Source of the DNA: Lachnospiraceae bacterium
GTDB taxonomy: Bacteria > Bacillota > Clostridia > Lachnospirales > Lachnospiraceae
Direction: 5' to 3'
NCBI GenBank assembly: GCA_900772675.1
Contig: CAAGRM010000069.1
Coordinates: 1 to 10,284 of the forward strand
Length of the DNA: 10,284 nt
How positions within the stretch are numbered: the stretch's first letter is position 1; each line of letters begins with the position of its first letter. The notes beneath the pieces are model-generated. The model had not been told where the DNA came from, did no database searches, and was given only the letters and a program-made list of their open reading frames with translations. The position numbers were made by a program, and so were the translations under genes. Below are positions 1 to 6,150 of this stretch, piece by piece.

Positions 1-126
1 ATATTTTTAGCGCCAACATAACCCATAAGCAGGACAAACTTTCGTTATTTACAGAATATCACATTTATCTTTATAAATGAAATTAATATATCTTATATGT
101 TTTATAAGTATTATTTCTTAATAAGA
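1..126. other. AT-rich intergenic segment with no gene seen
   Basis: This stretch is strongly AT-rich, especially 60-125, and has no credible reading frame with a ribosome binding site on either strand. With the inverted repeat beside it, it makes a gene-free region of about 355 bases at the left edge. No convincing -35/-10 pair, RNA gene or truncated gene end was found. Its composition changes sharply at about 127, where the GC-richer inverted repeat begins. Confidence 0.5.
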
Positions 127-353
127 ACGGACGTCAAAAGGGCGGGGCAGCCCGGTATTTGGGGATGCATTTGCAGGGGGATTTAGAAATACTTAGAGCC
201 CGGGAATTTGCGTTGTTTTGAAAAAGTCAACTGTCTAAAGCGTCAGCGAGTTTTGACTTTTTCAAAACGCTTTTAGCAAATTTCCAGGCTCTTAATATTT
301 CTTATCCCCCGAAACAGCATCCCCAAACGCCGGGGTGTGTGCGGGCCGTCCGT
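127..353. repeat. Long imperfect inverted repeat (MITE-like or giant hairpin)
   Basis: The two halves are reverse complements in a colinear series of blocks: 127-132 with 348-353, 151-155 with 330-334, 158-168 with 317-327 (3 + 8 bp around a small bulge), 176-181 with 305-310, 185-191 with 296-302, 195-200 with 287-292, 205-211 with 276-282, and a perfect 16-bp core, 215-230 with 253-268. This totals about 66 Watson-Crick pairs, around a 22-base loop at 231-252. The element ends 2 bases short of the stop codon of the minus-strand PAP2-like gene, so that gene's transcript would carry it as a 3' UTR. It has no ORF of its own and no clear U-tract after the outer stem. It could be a miniature inverted-repeat element, an RNase III-sensitive mRNA end, or an oversized terminator. 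No clear target-site duplication is visible. Confidence 0.8.
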
Positions 354-355
354 CT

Positions 356-1033
356 TTACATCCGATATTTTGCTTTCTTCGTTTCTTTCTGTGTCCGCAG
401 CGCATTCCCCGTCTTTACCGGTCTGTACAGCAGCATGCAGGTTCCTGCATTCATGACAAGTGCACAGCAGACATCGGATACAGAATGCTGTTTCAGGAAC
501 ATCGTGGAGAGTACGATCAGCACGGTCAGCGTCAGACATACCTTGCGGAATACCGGGCGGTTTTTAAGCTGCTCACTATGCTCTACCGCAACCGCCACGG
601 CAATCGAATTGTATACGTGAATGCTCGGGAAAATGTTGGTCGGTGTGTCGGTCAGATAAAGGTTTCTTACCAGATCCGTAAAAATGTTTTCCCTCGGAAA
701 TACTACCGGACGCAGATTCTGCCCATTCGGATACAGATAAGAAATCACAAGGAATGCCGTCATCCCGATTCCGAGATTGATAATCAGCTGATAATACTCT
801 CTGCGATTTTTGTTGCAGAGCCCGAAATACAGGACTGACCATGCAATATAACCAAACCACATAAAATAAGGAATTACAAAAAACTCACAGAAGGGAATCA
901 TATCATCAAACGGTGTATGAATCAAATGATATCCCTTGGTAACATGCGTTTCCAGATATTGAAAACATTTCAGATAGAAAATGCCATAAACCACTACCGG
1001 AAGAAAATGTTTATAGTTTTTTATCGTCTTCAT
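356..1033 (-). CDS. PAP2-like integral membrane phosphatase/phosphotransferase
   Basis: The 225-residue protein has several hydrophobic stretches (roughly 10-24, 50-72, 84-100, 165-181 and 188-204), as expected of a membrane PAP2-superfamily enzyme acting on a lipid phosphate. The signature is visible but divergent. An RP pair (R108-P109) stands in for motif C1, PSIH (136-139) supplies the C2 histidine, and S176, H183 and D187 supply the C3 Ser-x6-His-x3-Asp pattern. The usual C1 lysine is Tyr101 and the usual C3 arginine is Thr177. This combination resembles the PAP2_3/inositol-phosphotransferase-like branch (Aur1-related) more than classic phosphatidate phosphatases. The start has a GGAGGAG site 4 bases upstream, and the gene has its own strong promoter. 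The charged, lysine-rich C-terminus runs to the edge of the inverted repeat. The superfamily call is firm; the substrate is unknown. Confidence 0.82.
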   Translation of the reverse strand: MKTIKNYKHFLPVVVYGIFYLKCFQYLETHVTKGYHLIHTPFDDMIPFCEFFVIPYFMWFGYIAWSVLYFGLCNKNRREYYQLIINLGIGMTAFLVISYLYPNGQNLRPVVFPRENIFTDLVRNLYLTDTPTNIFPSIHVYNSIAVAVAVEHSEQLKNRPVFRKVCLTLTVLIVLSTMFLKQHSVSDVCCALVMNAGTCMLLYRPVKTGNALRTQKETKKAKYRM

Positions 1034-1075
1034 ACTTCTCCTCCATTTTCTGACGAGGCCGAATCACCTTTTTAT

Positions 1076-1101
1076 ACAGCAAAGCAACTATGCTTTTCTG
1101 T
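1076..1101 (-). promoter_or_regulatory. Hairpin in the 5' leader of the PAP2-like gene
   Basis: In the roughly 100-base untranslated leader, positions 1076-1079 pair with 1098-1101 and 1081-1086 pair with 1091-1096. That is 10 bp with one mismatch around a 4-base loop. There is no U-tract after it on the minus strand, so it is not a simple attenuator. It may stabilise the mRNA or bind a regulator; the function is inferred only. Confidence 0.4.
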
Positions 1102-1143
1102 CGAAAGAACGGTAATCAAAGCTTTTCTTTTCAACCTGCTGAA

Positions 1144-1171
1144 ATTATAGCACACCGAAATATGAAGTCAA
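1144..1171 (-). promoter_or_regulatory. Sigma-A-type promoter of the PAP2-like gene
   Basis: Read on the minus strand, TTGACT (1171-1166) is followed by a 16-base spacer and a perfect TATAAT (1149-1144), preceded by TGC as an extended -10. Transcription would start near 1137, leaving a leader of about 100 bases. The -35 box lies about 10 bases beyond the stop codon of the phosphodiesterase gene. The PAP2-like gene can therefore be transcribed on its own, although read-through from the upstream operon is also possible because no terminator is seen between them. Confidence 0.8.
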
Positions 1172-1180
1172 TAAGCTTTA

Positions 1181-2104
1181 TTATTTTTTAAGAAACAATT
1201 CATCGCTTCCTAACCTGTTCTTTTCATTTTGTACCGCAACTGTCTGTACCTGCATTTTTCCACCCGAAAGATGCAGGTGGTTTTTTTGAAACCCCTCTTT
1301 TGGACGGAAATGTTCAAAAATCGCCGCATCAAATTTTTTCCGTGTTCCCTTATATACATGTTCGTCTTTTACCGTCCACGCAAACGTCGGTGTCCCAAAC
1401 ACCATGCGGTCGATCAGAAAGCCCGGGCAGTCTGCATAGCGGTGGTCGTAGGCAATAAAATCCGGTCTGCCGATAAAATTCAGCATCAGCTGGCGTGCCA
1501 TCACACGGAGAATCAGATGAACCTTGTCATCTCGGGAAAAGCGGCCGGAAAGCTGACCTCGCAGAATCTGCGGCATATGGCGGCGGCACCAGCCAAGCGC
1601 CAGGCTGTTGAAGGATTCCATGCAAAACATCCCCCGGTAGCCTTCCATTTCTTTCTGAAAGCCTGTGCAGACTGCTGTGTCAATGCCCGGCATCTTGATT
1701 TCGATCAGAAGTGGCACTCTTCCATTCACCGTTGTAAGAACCTCACGAAGCAGCGGAATCCGCTCGGCACTCTCCCCCAGATGAAACTGCTGCAGCTCTT
1801 CGTATGTATAATCGCTGATTTTCCCATCCTTTCCGCACATTCGCCTGATTGTATCATCGTGAAATACCACAATTTTTCTGTCCTTCGTAATCTGAATGTC
1901 AAGCTCAATGGCATAGCCCTGATCTGCCGCCCGCGCAAATGCCACAAGAGAGTTTTCCGGAATCCCCTCCGCTGCATTCCACAGTCCGCGATGTGCATAA
2001 TTCCATTTTGCAAATTTCAGGCACTCCTGCCGCCTTGATGTTGCCGGCAGAATCGAAAAGAAATATCCTGCTGCCAGAACAGCAGCTACAATCAAAAATA
2101 TCAT
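1181..2104 (-). CDS. Glycerophosphodiester phosphodiesterase (GDPD family), membrane-anchored
   Basis: GDPD enzymes hydrolyse glycerophosphodiesters to glycerol-3-phosphate and an alcohol; some act on lipoteichoic acid. The 307-residue protein begins with one hydrophobic segment (about 2-19), probably a signal anchor that places the domain outside the cell. The TIM-barrel signature follows: catalytic H38-R39, PENS (49-52), metal ligands E67 and D69 in the IELDIQ strand, second catalytic histidine H82 in FHDDT, then E135 and K137 in LIEIK, and a WTVK strand near 243-246. About 35 residues follow the expected end of the barrel and match nothing I recognise. Translation starts one base after the lipid kinase stop codon, with a GAAGGAAG site inside the end of that gene, so the two are an operon and probably translationally coupled. 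No terminator is visible after it. Confidence 0.93.
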   Translation of the reverse strand: MIFLIVAAVLAAGYFFSILPATSRRQECLKFAKWNYAHRGLWNAAEGIPENSLVAFARAADQGYAIELDIQITKDRKIVVFHDDTIRRMCGKDGKISDYTYEELQQFHLGESAERIPLLREVLTTVNGRVPLLIEIKMPGIDTAVCTGFQKEMEGYRGMFCMESFNSLALGWCRRHMPQILRGQLSGRFSRDDKVHLILRVMARQLMLNFIGRPDFIAYDHRYADCPGFLIDRMVFGTPTFAWTVKDEHVYKGTRKKFDAAIFEHFRPKEGFQKNHLHLSGGKMQVQTVAVQNEKNRLGSDELFLKK

Positions 2105-2105
2105 C

Positions 2106-3047
2106 TTATCTTCCTTCTTTCCCCCAGTCGCCCAGCAGGCGAAGACGTTCTTTTTCCAGTCCTACCGTTTCCTTCCTCTGATGGCCGCCCGACTCTCCGT
2201 CCAGGTGAACCGGCTCCGCACGGTCGGTCTGAAGTGAAAAGCTGCTGCACCGCTCCATATGCACTTCCCGAAATCCCGTGTGACGTCCCACAAGTGCCAT
2301 CGGCAGAAGATAGCTGACCTTCCACTTTGCCAGATCAGACACCACCATGACATCCAGCAGATCATCCGTTTCATCTGCCTTTGGGCAGAAACGAAAGCCG
2401 CCGCCCTCGTACGGAAGATTCATCGCCACCGCGAAAAGAACCTTTTCAAAATGGCGATTCTCTCCGTTTTCCAGTTTTATATCCAGCGTAAACGGCTCAA
2501 GATAAAAGAGCTGCCGCAGTGCAATCATTACATAGGTGAGTTTTCCCAGATGCAGCCGGTTCAGCGTATTTTTGATTTTCGATGCCAGTGCCTCATGGCA
2601 GATGCCGGCATCAAAGCCAATTCCGGTACTGACCAGAAATCTCCTCGTTTTCCCATTCTGAACTACCGTGCCAAGATTGATCTCTTTTTCATCTCCTTTT
2701 AGCACAGCCTCCAGTGCCTGCAGCGGATCTGACGGAATCCCGGCACCCTTTGCAAAATCATTACCGCTTCCCGTCGGAATGTAGCCGAACTTTACCCCGG
2801 AAGCATGACAAATGCCATCTACAGCTTCATTCGCTGTGCCGTCACCGCCGATCACCAAAAGTACATCTTCCGGCTTCCATACGCCTTCTGCTGTCAGGCG
2901 TGCAGCCGTGTCCCTGGCATCTCCATGGTATTTTGTCGGATACACAAGGAATGTAACCTCTCTTTGCTCCAGTTCTGCCTGAATCGCCGGCCACAGCTTC
3001 TCACCGCGCCCCGACCGCGATTTTTTATTTACTATAATATGATACAT
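2106..3047 (-). CDS. Diacylglycerol kinase-family lipid kinase (DgkB/YegS-like)
   Basis: This soluble, membrane-associated kinase family phosphorylates diacylglycerol or related lipids with ATP. In Firmicutes the DgkB branch returns diacylglycerol released by lipoteichoic acid synthesis to phosphatidate. The protein shows the family's nucleotide-binding motif GGDGTANE (67-74), the PTGSGNDFAK motif (91-100), a central G-x-GFDA segment, and the late LDGE motif (282-285), numbered from the chosen start. An earlier in-frame ATG at 3056 would add three residues. I prefer 3047 because the GGAAGG site lies 10 bases before it but only 1 base before 3056, and because family members usually begin close to the MYHIIVN strand. 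It is the first gene of the kinase-phosphodiesterase operon and diverges from the PucR-type regulator gene. The precise lipid substrate cannot be read from the sequence. Confidence 0.93.
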   Translation of the reverse strand: MYHIIVNKKSRSGRGEKLWPAIQAELEQREVTFLVYPTKYHGDARDTAARLTAEGVWKPEDVLLVIGGDGTANEAVDGICHASGVKFGYIPTGSGNDFAKGAGIPSDPLQALEAVLKGDEKEINLGTVVQNGKTRRFLVSTGIGFDAGICHEALASKIKNTLNRLHLGKLTYVMIALRQLFYLEPFTLDIKLENGENRHFEKVLFAVAMNLPYEGGGFRFCPKADETDDLLDVMVVSDLAKWKVSYLLPMALVGRHTGFREVHMERCSSFSLQTDRAEPVHLDGESGGHQRKETVGLEKERLRLLGDWGKEGR

Positions 3048-3098
3048 AAAAATCATACCTTCCTTTTTCTTCCGTAAATGTCACTTCAAATCAGCCAT

Positions 3099-3127
3099 AT
3101 TGTAGCAGTTTTCCCCGCAAACCACAA
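3099..3127 (-). promoter_or_regulatory. Probable promoter of the lipid kinase-GDPD operon
   Basis: On the minus strand, TTGTGG (3127-3122), a 17-base spacer and TACAAT (3104-3099) are seen, with TGC directly before the -10 as an extended element. The -35 is weak (3 of 6), so the extended -10 would carry recognition. The start point would be near 3092, giving a leader of about 45 bases. Confidence 0.55.
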
Positions 3128-3182
3128 CCATCTTCACATAACTTTAACTTATTATGATTTCCAATGCCTGATCTTTTCGTTC

Positions 3183-3210
3183 TTGACAGAAGTTTTCGTT
3201 CTGCTAAAAT
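3183..3210 (+). promoter_or_regulatory. Strong sigma-A-type promoter of the leader ORF and PucR-type regulator
   Basis: A perfect TTGACA (3183-3188), a 16-base spacer and TAAAAT (3205-3210), with TGC before the -10 as an extended element. Transcription would begin near 3217, about 48 bases before the leader ORF. The distance to the -35 of the divergent kinase promoter is about 55 bases, room for a shared operator. Confidence 0.78.
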
Positions 3211-3264
3211 AAAAAGTATTGTGGCTCCAACCGCCAGACGTCACTCATTTTCGAGGAGGTTTTT

Positions 3265-3309
3265 ATGAATTCTTACAATAGAATATTTGCCGGGAGGATC
3301 ATACGATGA
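3265..3309 (+). CDS. 14-codon leader peptide, ATGA-coupled to the regulator gene
   Basis: This small ORF has a near-perfect GAGGAGG ribosome binding site (3253-3259) 5 bases before its ATG and encodes MNSYNRIFAGRIIR. Its TGA stop (3307-3309) overlaps the ATG of the regulator (3306-3308) in an ATGA junction, and the regulator's own GGGAGG site lies inside its last codons. That arrangement is typical of translational coupling. Its promoter-proximal position and its having the best ribosome site in the region argue that it is translated. The peptide itself has no recognised family. It contains two rare-type arginine codons (AGA, AGG) and two ATA isoleucine codons, which might slow ribosomes. It could instead serve only to load ribosomes. 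Confidence 0.6.
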   Translation: MNSYNRIFAGRIIR

Positions 3310-4868
3310 ATCTTTCCCCCGCATTTCTCGCCCATAAACTGAAAATGGCTTTTCCTGTGCTTGCTTTGGAAACCCTGTCCTTTTCCGGTATTCTGGAGCT
3401 GCCCGTTCTTTATCAGCCGGACTCTTGTTCCTTTGCGCACCGGGTCTGTCTCTGCACCGAAGAGGATCTTGATGCTCTTTCTTCCCTTCCAGAAGAAAGC
3501 AGTACACTTTTTCTTCTCTGCGTAAAAAAGCTGCCGGATCAACTCCCATCACCGGTTTCGATTGCAGTCGCAAGCAGTGTCTCCTCCGTTTTTTCATTCC
3601 TGCAGGAGCTTTTCTGGACATACGATTCCTGGCAGAAGGAACTGATGCAGGCACGACTCGACGGAAAATCCATCCAGCACCTTTTAACGCTTTCCCTTCC
3701 GGTCTTTTCTCATCCGCTGATGGTCATCGGCATGGATTTTTCCATCATTGCTGCGGCTTCTGAGGATCCTTCCATCTTTCCGGAAAAAGTATTCGGTTCG
3801 CTCAATACCACACGCCCGCTTCTTCTTTCCTTAACCGAGAGCAGTGAATATGCGTCTGTCCGCGACCTCGATGGCTGGTTCCGCTTTCCGGAGCACGTCA
3901 CCGGCCTTGGCTCCCTCTGTGTCAACATTACACAGCACGGACAAAGTGCCTATCGTCTGCTGCTTCTGGATACCAAAAAGGATCTCTCGGACTCTGAAGG
4001 ATTTCTTCTCGAGTTTCTTGCCGAAATGATCCGCCATGCCTTTATGCACAATGTGATGCAGAAGACCTCACCGGCCCAGTCACTCCACACCGTGCTGCTG
4101 CGCGCGCTTGATGACCGGACCGCTGACTATATCGCAGTCAGCCAGGCACTCGATGCACTCGGATGGTATTCCCGCCACACGTACTGCTGTCTCTATCTGC
4201 AGCTCTCCGATATGGATCAGAAAAACCTGACCGCCAATTCGGTCTGTGCTTATCTGGAAAATATCCTGACCGGCTGTTCTGCATTTCCGCATGGCGGCGG
4301 TATCGTTGCGTTCTTTAACTTAACACTCTCCGACTTTTCCATGGTTGATCTGATGGAGCGCATGGTTCATTTCGTCGAGGACAGTTCCCTGAATGCCGGC
4401 TTTTCACGCTGTATGAACGGTCATATGAACCTGCGCCGCCAGTATATTCAGGCGAAAATTGCCCTGCAGTTCGGCACCCGGAAATATCCTGATAAACGGA
4501 TGCACCCGTTCAATGATATTTCGTTTGACTACATCCTCGATCAGGCAACAAAAAAGCTCCCAGGCTACATGCTGAGCCATGAGAGACTTCTCTTCCTGCA
4601 GGAGCACGATGACAGCTCAGGCAGTGAATATATGCGGACGCTCCGCTGCTATCTGGACAATCATTGCAATGTCGTCCAGACAGCACGCGAACTTTTTATT
4701 CATCGCAGTACCCTGCTCTACCGTCTGGAAAAAATCAAGGAAATTCTGCAGTCCGATCTTACCAGTCCGGATGAAACTCTGTACCTGATGCTTTCCTTCC
4801 GCTTTATCGACCTTGAGAACGAAGAAGAAAACCATTCTGCATCTTCGCTGCCAGAAAAGCACAGATAA
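3306..4868 (+). CDS. PucR/CdaR-type transcriptional regulator
   Basis: The 520-residue protein ends in the PucR C-terminal helix-turn-helix (about 443-500). This is recognisable from the conserved run with Leu-rich first helix, N-x-x-x-T-A-R-E-L-x-x-H-R-S-T-L-x-Y-R-L-x-K-I (454-476). Upstream, about 290-400 has the size and look of the GGDEF-like CdaR domain, and about 110-250 resembles a GAF-like sensor; both are weak matches by eye. The first 100 residues are unassigned. PucR/CdaR proteins are usually activators that respond to small metabolites and often control adjacent genes. The start at 3306 has GGGAGG 8-9 bases upstream and overlaps the leader ORF stop. The gene is divergent from the lipid kinase operon, an obvious but untested target. 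Its last 65 bases overlap the convergent PAP2 gene in antisense. The ligand is unknown. Confidence 0.88.
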   Translation: MNLSPAFLAHKLKMAFPVLALETLSFSGILELPVLYQPDSCSFAHRVCLCTEEDLDALSSLPEESSTLFLLCVKKLPDQLPSPVSIAVASSVSSVFSFLQELFWTYDSWQKELMQARLDGKSIQHLLTLSLPVFSHPLMVIGMDFSIIAAASEDPSIFPEKVFGSLNTTRPLLLSLTESSEYASVRDLDGWFRFPEHVTGLGSLCVNITQHGQSAYRLLLLDTKKDLSDSEGFLLEFLAEMIRHAFMHNVMQKTSPAQSLHTVLLRALDDRTADYIAVSQALDALGWYSRHTYCCLYLQLSDMDQKNLTANSVCAYLENILTGCSAFPHGGGIVAFFNLTLSDFSMVDLMERMVHFVEDSSLNAGFSRCMNGHMNLRRQYIQAKIALQFGTRKYPDKRMHPFNDISFDYILDQATKKLPGYMLSHERLLFLQEHDDSSGSEYMRTLRCYLDNHCNVVQTARELFIHRSTLLYRLEKIKEILQSDLTSPDETLYLMLSFRFIDLENEEENHSASSLPEKHR

Positions 4869-5325
4869 ATCCAACTGCAGCTCCGGCGAGAACGTCAGTC
4901 GGAAAATGCACAAACAAATACAACCTTGAAAATGCAATCAGGACTGCCAATATCAGTGCGGCGATTCCTGCTTTTCTATGCAGTGTAAACATGGAAACTG
5001 CCGCCGCAAACGAGGCCGCCGAATGACCCGAGGGAAACGAATAATCCTTCGGAACAGCAACCAGCATCTTCACCTGTTCATCAATCCAGCACGGCCGCGG
5101 TCGCGCCGCCAGCGGCTTTAAAATCAGATTGCATAAAATCAGATCCAGGATCAGCGCAATCGCCATTCTTACTCCGCATTTCCGGTATTTTGGAATTGCC
5201 AGGAAAACGGCAGTCAGCGCAATCCAGATCCATCCCGCATTTCCGAGTGAGGTAATCCCTACCATAATCGCATCGATCACCTCATTGTGCAGGTGCTGCA
5301 GTGCATATAAAATTGAAAAATCCAT
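4804..5325 (-). CDS. PAP2-family membrane phosphatase (classical motifs, BcrC/PgpB-like size)
   Basis: The 173-residue protein carries the complete acid-phosphatase signature. C1 is K70-x6-R77-P78, C2 is PSGH (98-101), and C3 is S133-R134-x5-H140-x3-D144, with H101 and H140 the expected catalytic pair. Hydrophobic segments at about 30-45, 52-70, 102-115, 119-135 and 142-160 fit an integral membrane enzyme with its active site facing outward. Members of this size dephosphorylate undecaprenyl pyrophosphate, phosphatidate or phosphatidylglycerophosphate; the sequence does not decide which. The ATG lies 2 bases after the stop of the NAD(P)-binding gene, with GAGAGGGG inside the end of that gene, so the two form an operon. 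Its last 22 codons are antisense to the end of the PucR-type gene, and I found no terminator in or after that overlap. Confidence 0.93.
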   Translation of the reverse strand: MDFSILYALQHLHNEVIDAIMVGITSLGNAGWIWIALTAVFLAIPKYRKCGVRMAIALILDLILCNLILKPLAARPRPCWIDEQVKMLVAVPKDYSFPSGHSAASFAAAVSMFTLHRKAGIAALILAVLIAFSRLYLFVHFPTDVLAGAAVGFICAFLAAKMQNGFLLRSQGR

Positions 5326-5327
5326 GA

Positions 5328-5984
5328 TTACCCCTCTCTGTAAAAAATCGGCATTTTTCTGCTGTACATCTGCTGATTGGCAGCTGCCTCATACAAAAAT
5401 TCCGCCAGTGCTTTGTTGGAATAGCCTGGCCGGAACTGGCTGCCATCCATTGAAATACCGCATTCTTTTTCCGCCTGCCTTGCCTTCCCGTTTCTTCCGG
5501 GGCATGCCCGCACCAATGTCCAGTTCAAATCGCTTCCGCTCAATATTTGCCCCATCTTCTGCATATCCCGGTATACACCCGGCCAGAAAATCTGCATGAC
5601 TTTCGTACTGATCCGCTGATACTTATCCTCGCAGTCCCCAAATGCATGAATACACACATGGCCAACCGTCACAAAACGTGTCTTTCCAAGCTGTTTCATC
5701 GCCGACAAAATCATCGCATTTCCATCAGCAAACGGCGTTTTCTCCGATTTTGGAAACCATCCGCTTGCAGGAATCAACACGCTGATGACTGCATCCGCTT
5801 CCAGAAGTGCTTCCAACACCCGCTCCCGGTTCTGAAGGCTTCCCTCGATTACCGTCATGTTTTTTCTTGGCCAGATTGCTTTTGCATCCGGCACATAAGC
5901 AGTCACCTGCGCCCCGTGAAGAAGCGCAGTGTTCGTCACATACTGCCCAAGCAGTCCCCCCAGACTGAATATTGTAATCTTCAT
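5328..5984 (-). CDS. NAD(P)-binding NmrA-like/atypical SDR family protein
   Basis: The 218-residue protein has a Rossmann-type start (KITIFSLGGLLGQ, residues 2-14), then a second strand ending in basic or polar residues, a D-A-V-I-S-V-L strand (64-70), R-F-V-T-V (103-107), and a late L-N-W-T-L-V-R-A segment (153-160). This order is typical of the NAD(P)H-binding NmrA-like group (PF13460 type). The glycine motif is unusual: Ser7 takes the place of the first glycine of GxxGxxG, and the normal Tyr-x3-Lys catalytic pair of classical SDRs is not evident. It may therefore be a sensor or reductase of unknown substrate. I chose the ATG at 5984 because GAGAGAGG lies 5 bases upstream and the Rossmann strand starts there; an in-frame ATG at 6047 would add 21 charged residues without a site. 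It is co-transcribed with the PAP2 gene. Confidence 0.8.
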   Translation of the reverse strand: MKITIFSLGGLLGQYVTNTALLHGAQVTAYVPDAKAIWPRKNMTVIEGSLQNRERVLEALLEADAVISVLIPASGWFPKSEKTPFADGNAMILSAMKQLGKTRFVTVGHVCIHAFGDCEDKYQRISTKVMQIFWPGVYRDMQKMGQILSGSDLNWTLVRACPGRNGKARQAEKECGISMDGSQFRPGYSNKALAEFLYEAAANQQMYSRKMPIFYREG

Positions 5985-6003
5985 GAAATCCTCTCTCTCA
6001 TCT

Positions 6004-6078
6004 GTGTGCGTTTTTCTCCTCCGCAAAGATTTTCCGCTGCAATTCAAAGAGTACTTTCAAGCTGCAGTATTCGCACAC
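6004..6078 (-). promoter_or_regulatory. Structured 5' leader of the NAD(P)-binding gene
   Basis: In the predicted leader of about 105 bases, a 7-bp outer stem (6004-6010 with 6072-6078) encloses an inner hairpin in which 6037-6041 pairs with 6063-6067, and 6043-6049 with 6054-6060 apart from one C-C mismatch, around a 4-base loop. A very strong GGAGGAG sits in the enclosed region (6022-6016), upstream of and separate from the gene's own ribosome site. No known riboswitch class was recognised. The structure may be coincidental. Confidence 0.35.
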
Positions 6079-6097
6079 TTTTCTAATGTTATTTCTT

Positions 6098-6127
6098 ATT
6101 TTATCACACTGCCTGTCTCCGATACAA
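6098..6127 (-). promoter_or_regulatory. Probable promoter of the NAD(P)-binding protein-PAP2 operon
   Basis: On the minus strand, TTGTAT (6127-6122), an 18-base spacer and TAAAAT (6103-6098), with a TGTG stretch upstream of the -10. The start would be near 6091. It lies back to back with the sigma-K-type promoter of the amidase. Confidence 0.5.
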
Positions 6128-6150
6128 TGAAATAAAACTAAAAAAAGTAT

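Noticed and set aside
127..353. Insertion sequence or CRISPR array
   Set aside because: No transposase frame and no direct repeats with spacers are present; there is only one inverted repeat.
1260..1287. Terminator-like CCACC/GGTGG hairpin followed by seven T on the plus strand
   Set aside because: It lies inside the minus-strand GDPD coding region, and no plus-strand gene precedes it. The stem is only 5 bp, so it is likely a by-product of codon sequence.
1229..2038. 269-codon open frame on the plus strand
   Set aside because: It is a shadow of the GDPD gene, whose catalytic motifs are clear. It has no ribosome site and no recognisable domain.
5985..6047. Upstream ATG at 6047 as the start of the NAD(P)-binding protein
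   Set aside because: No ribosome site precedes it, and the extra 21 residues are charged and precede the first Rossmann strand. The ATG at 5984 has GAGAGAGG at good spacing.
6121..6128. GATACAAT resembling a sigma-E -10 (CATACAnT) upstream of the amidase
   Set aside because: No matching -35 lies at the right distance, and the perfect sigma-K site downstream explains the gene better.
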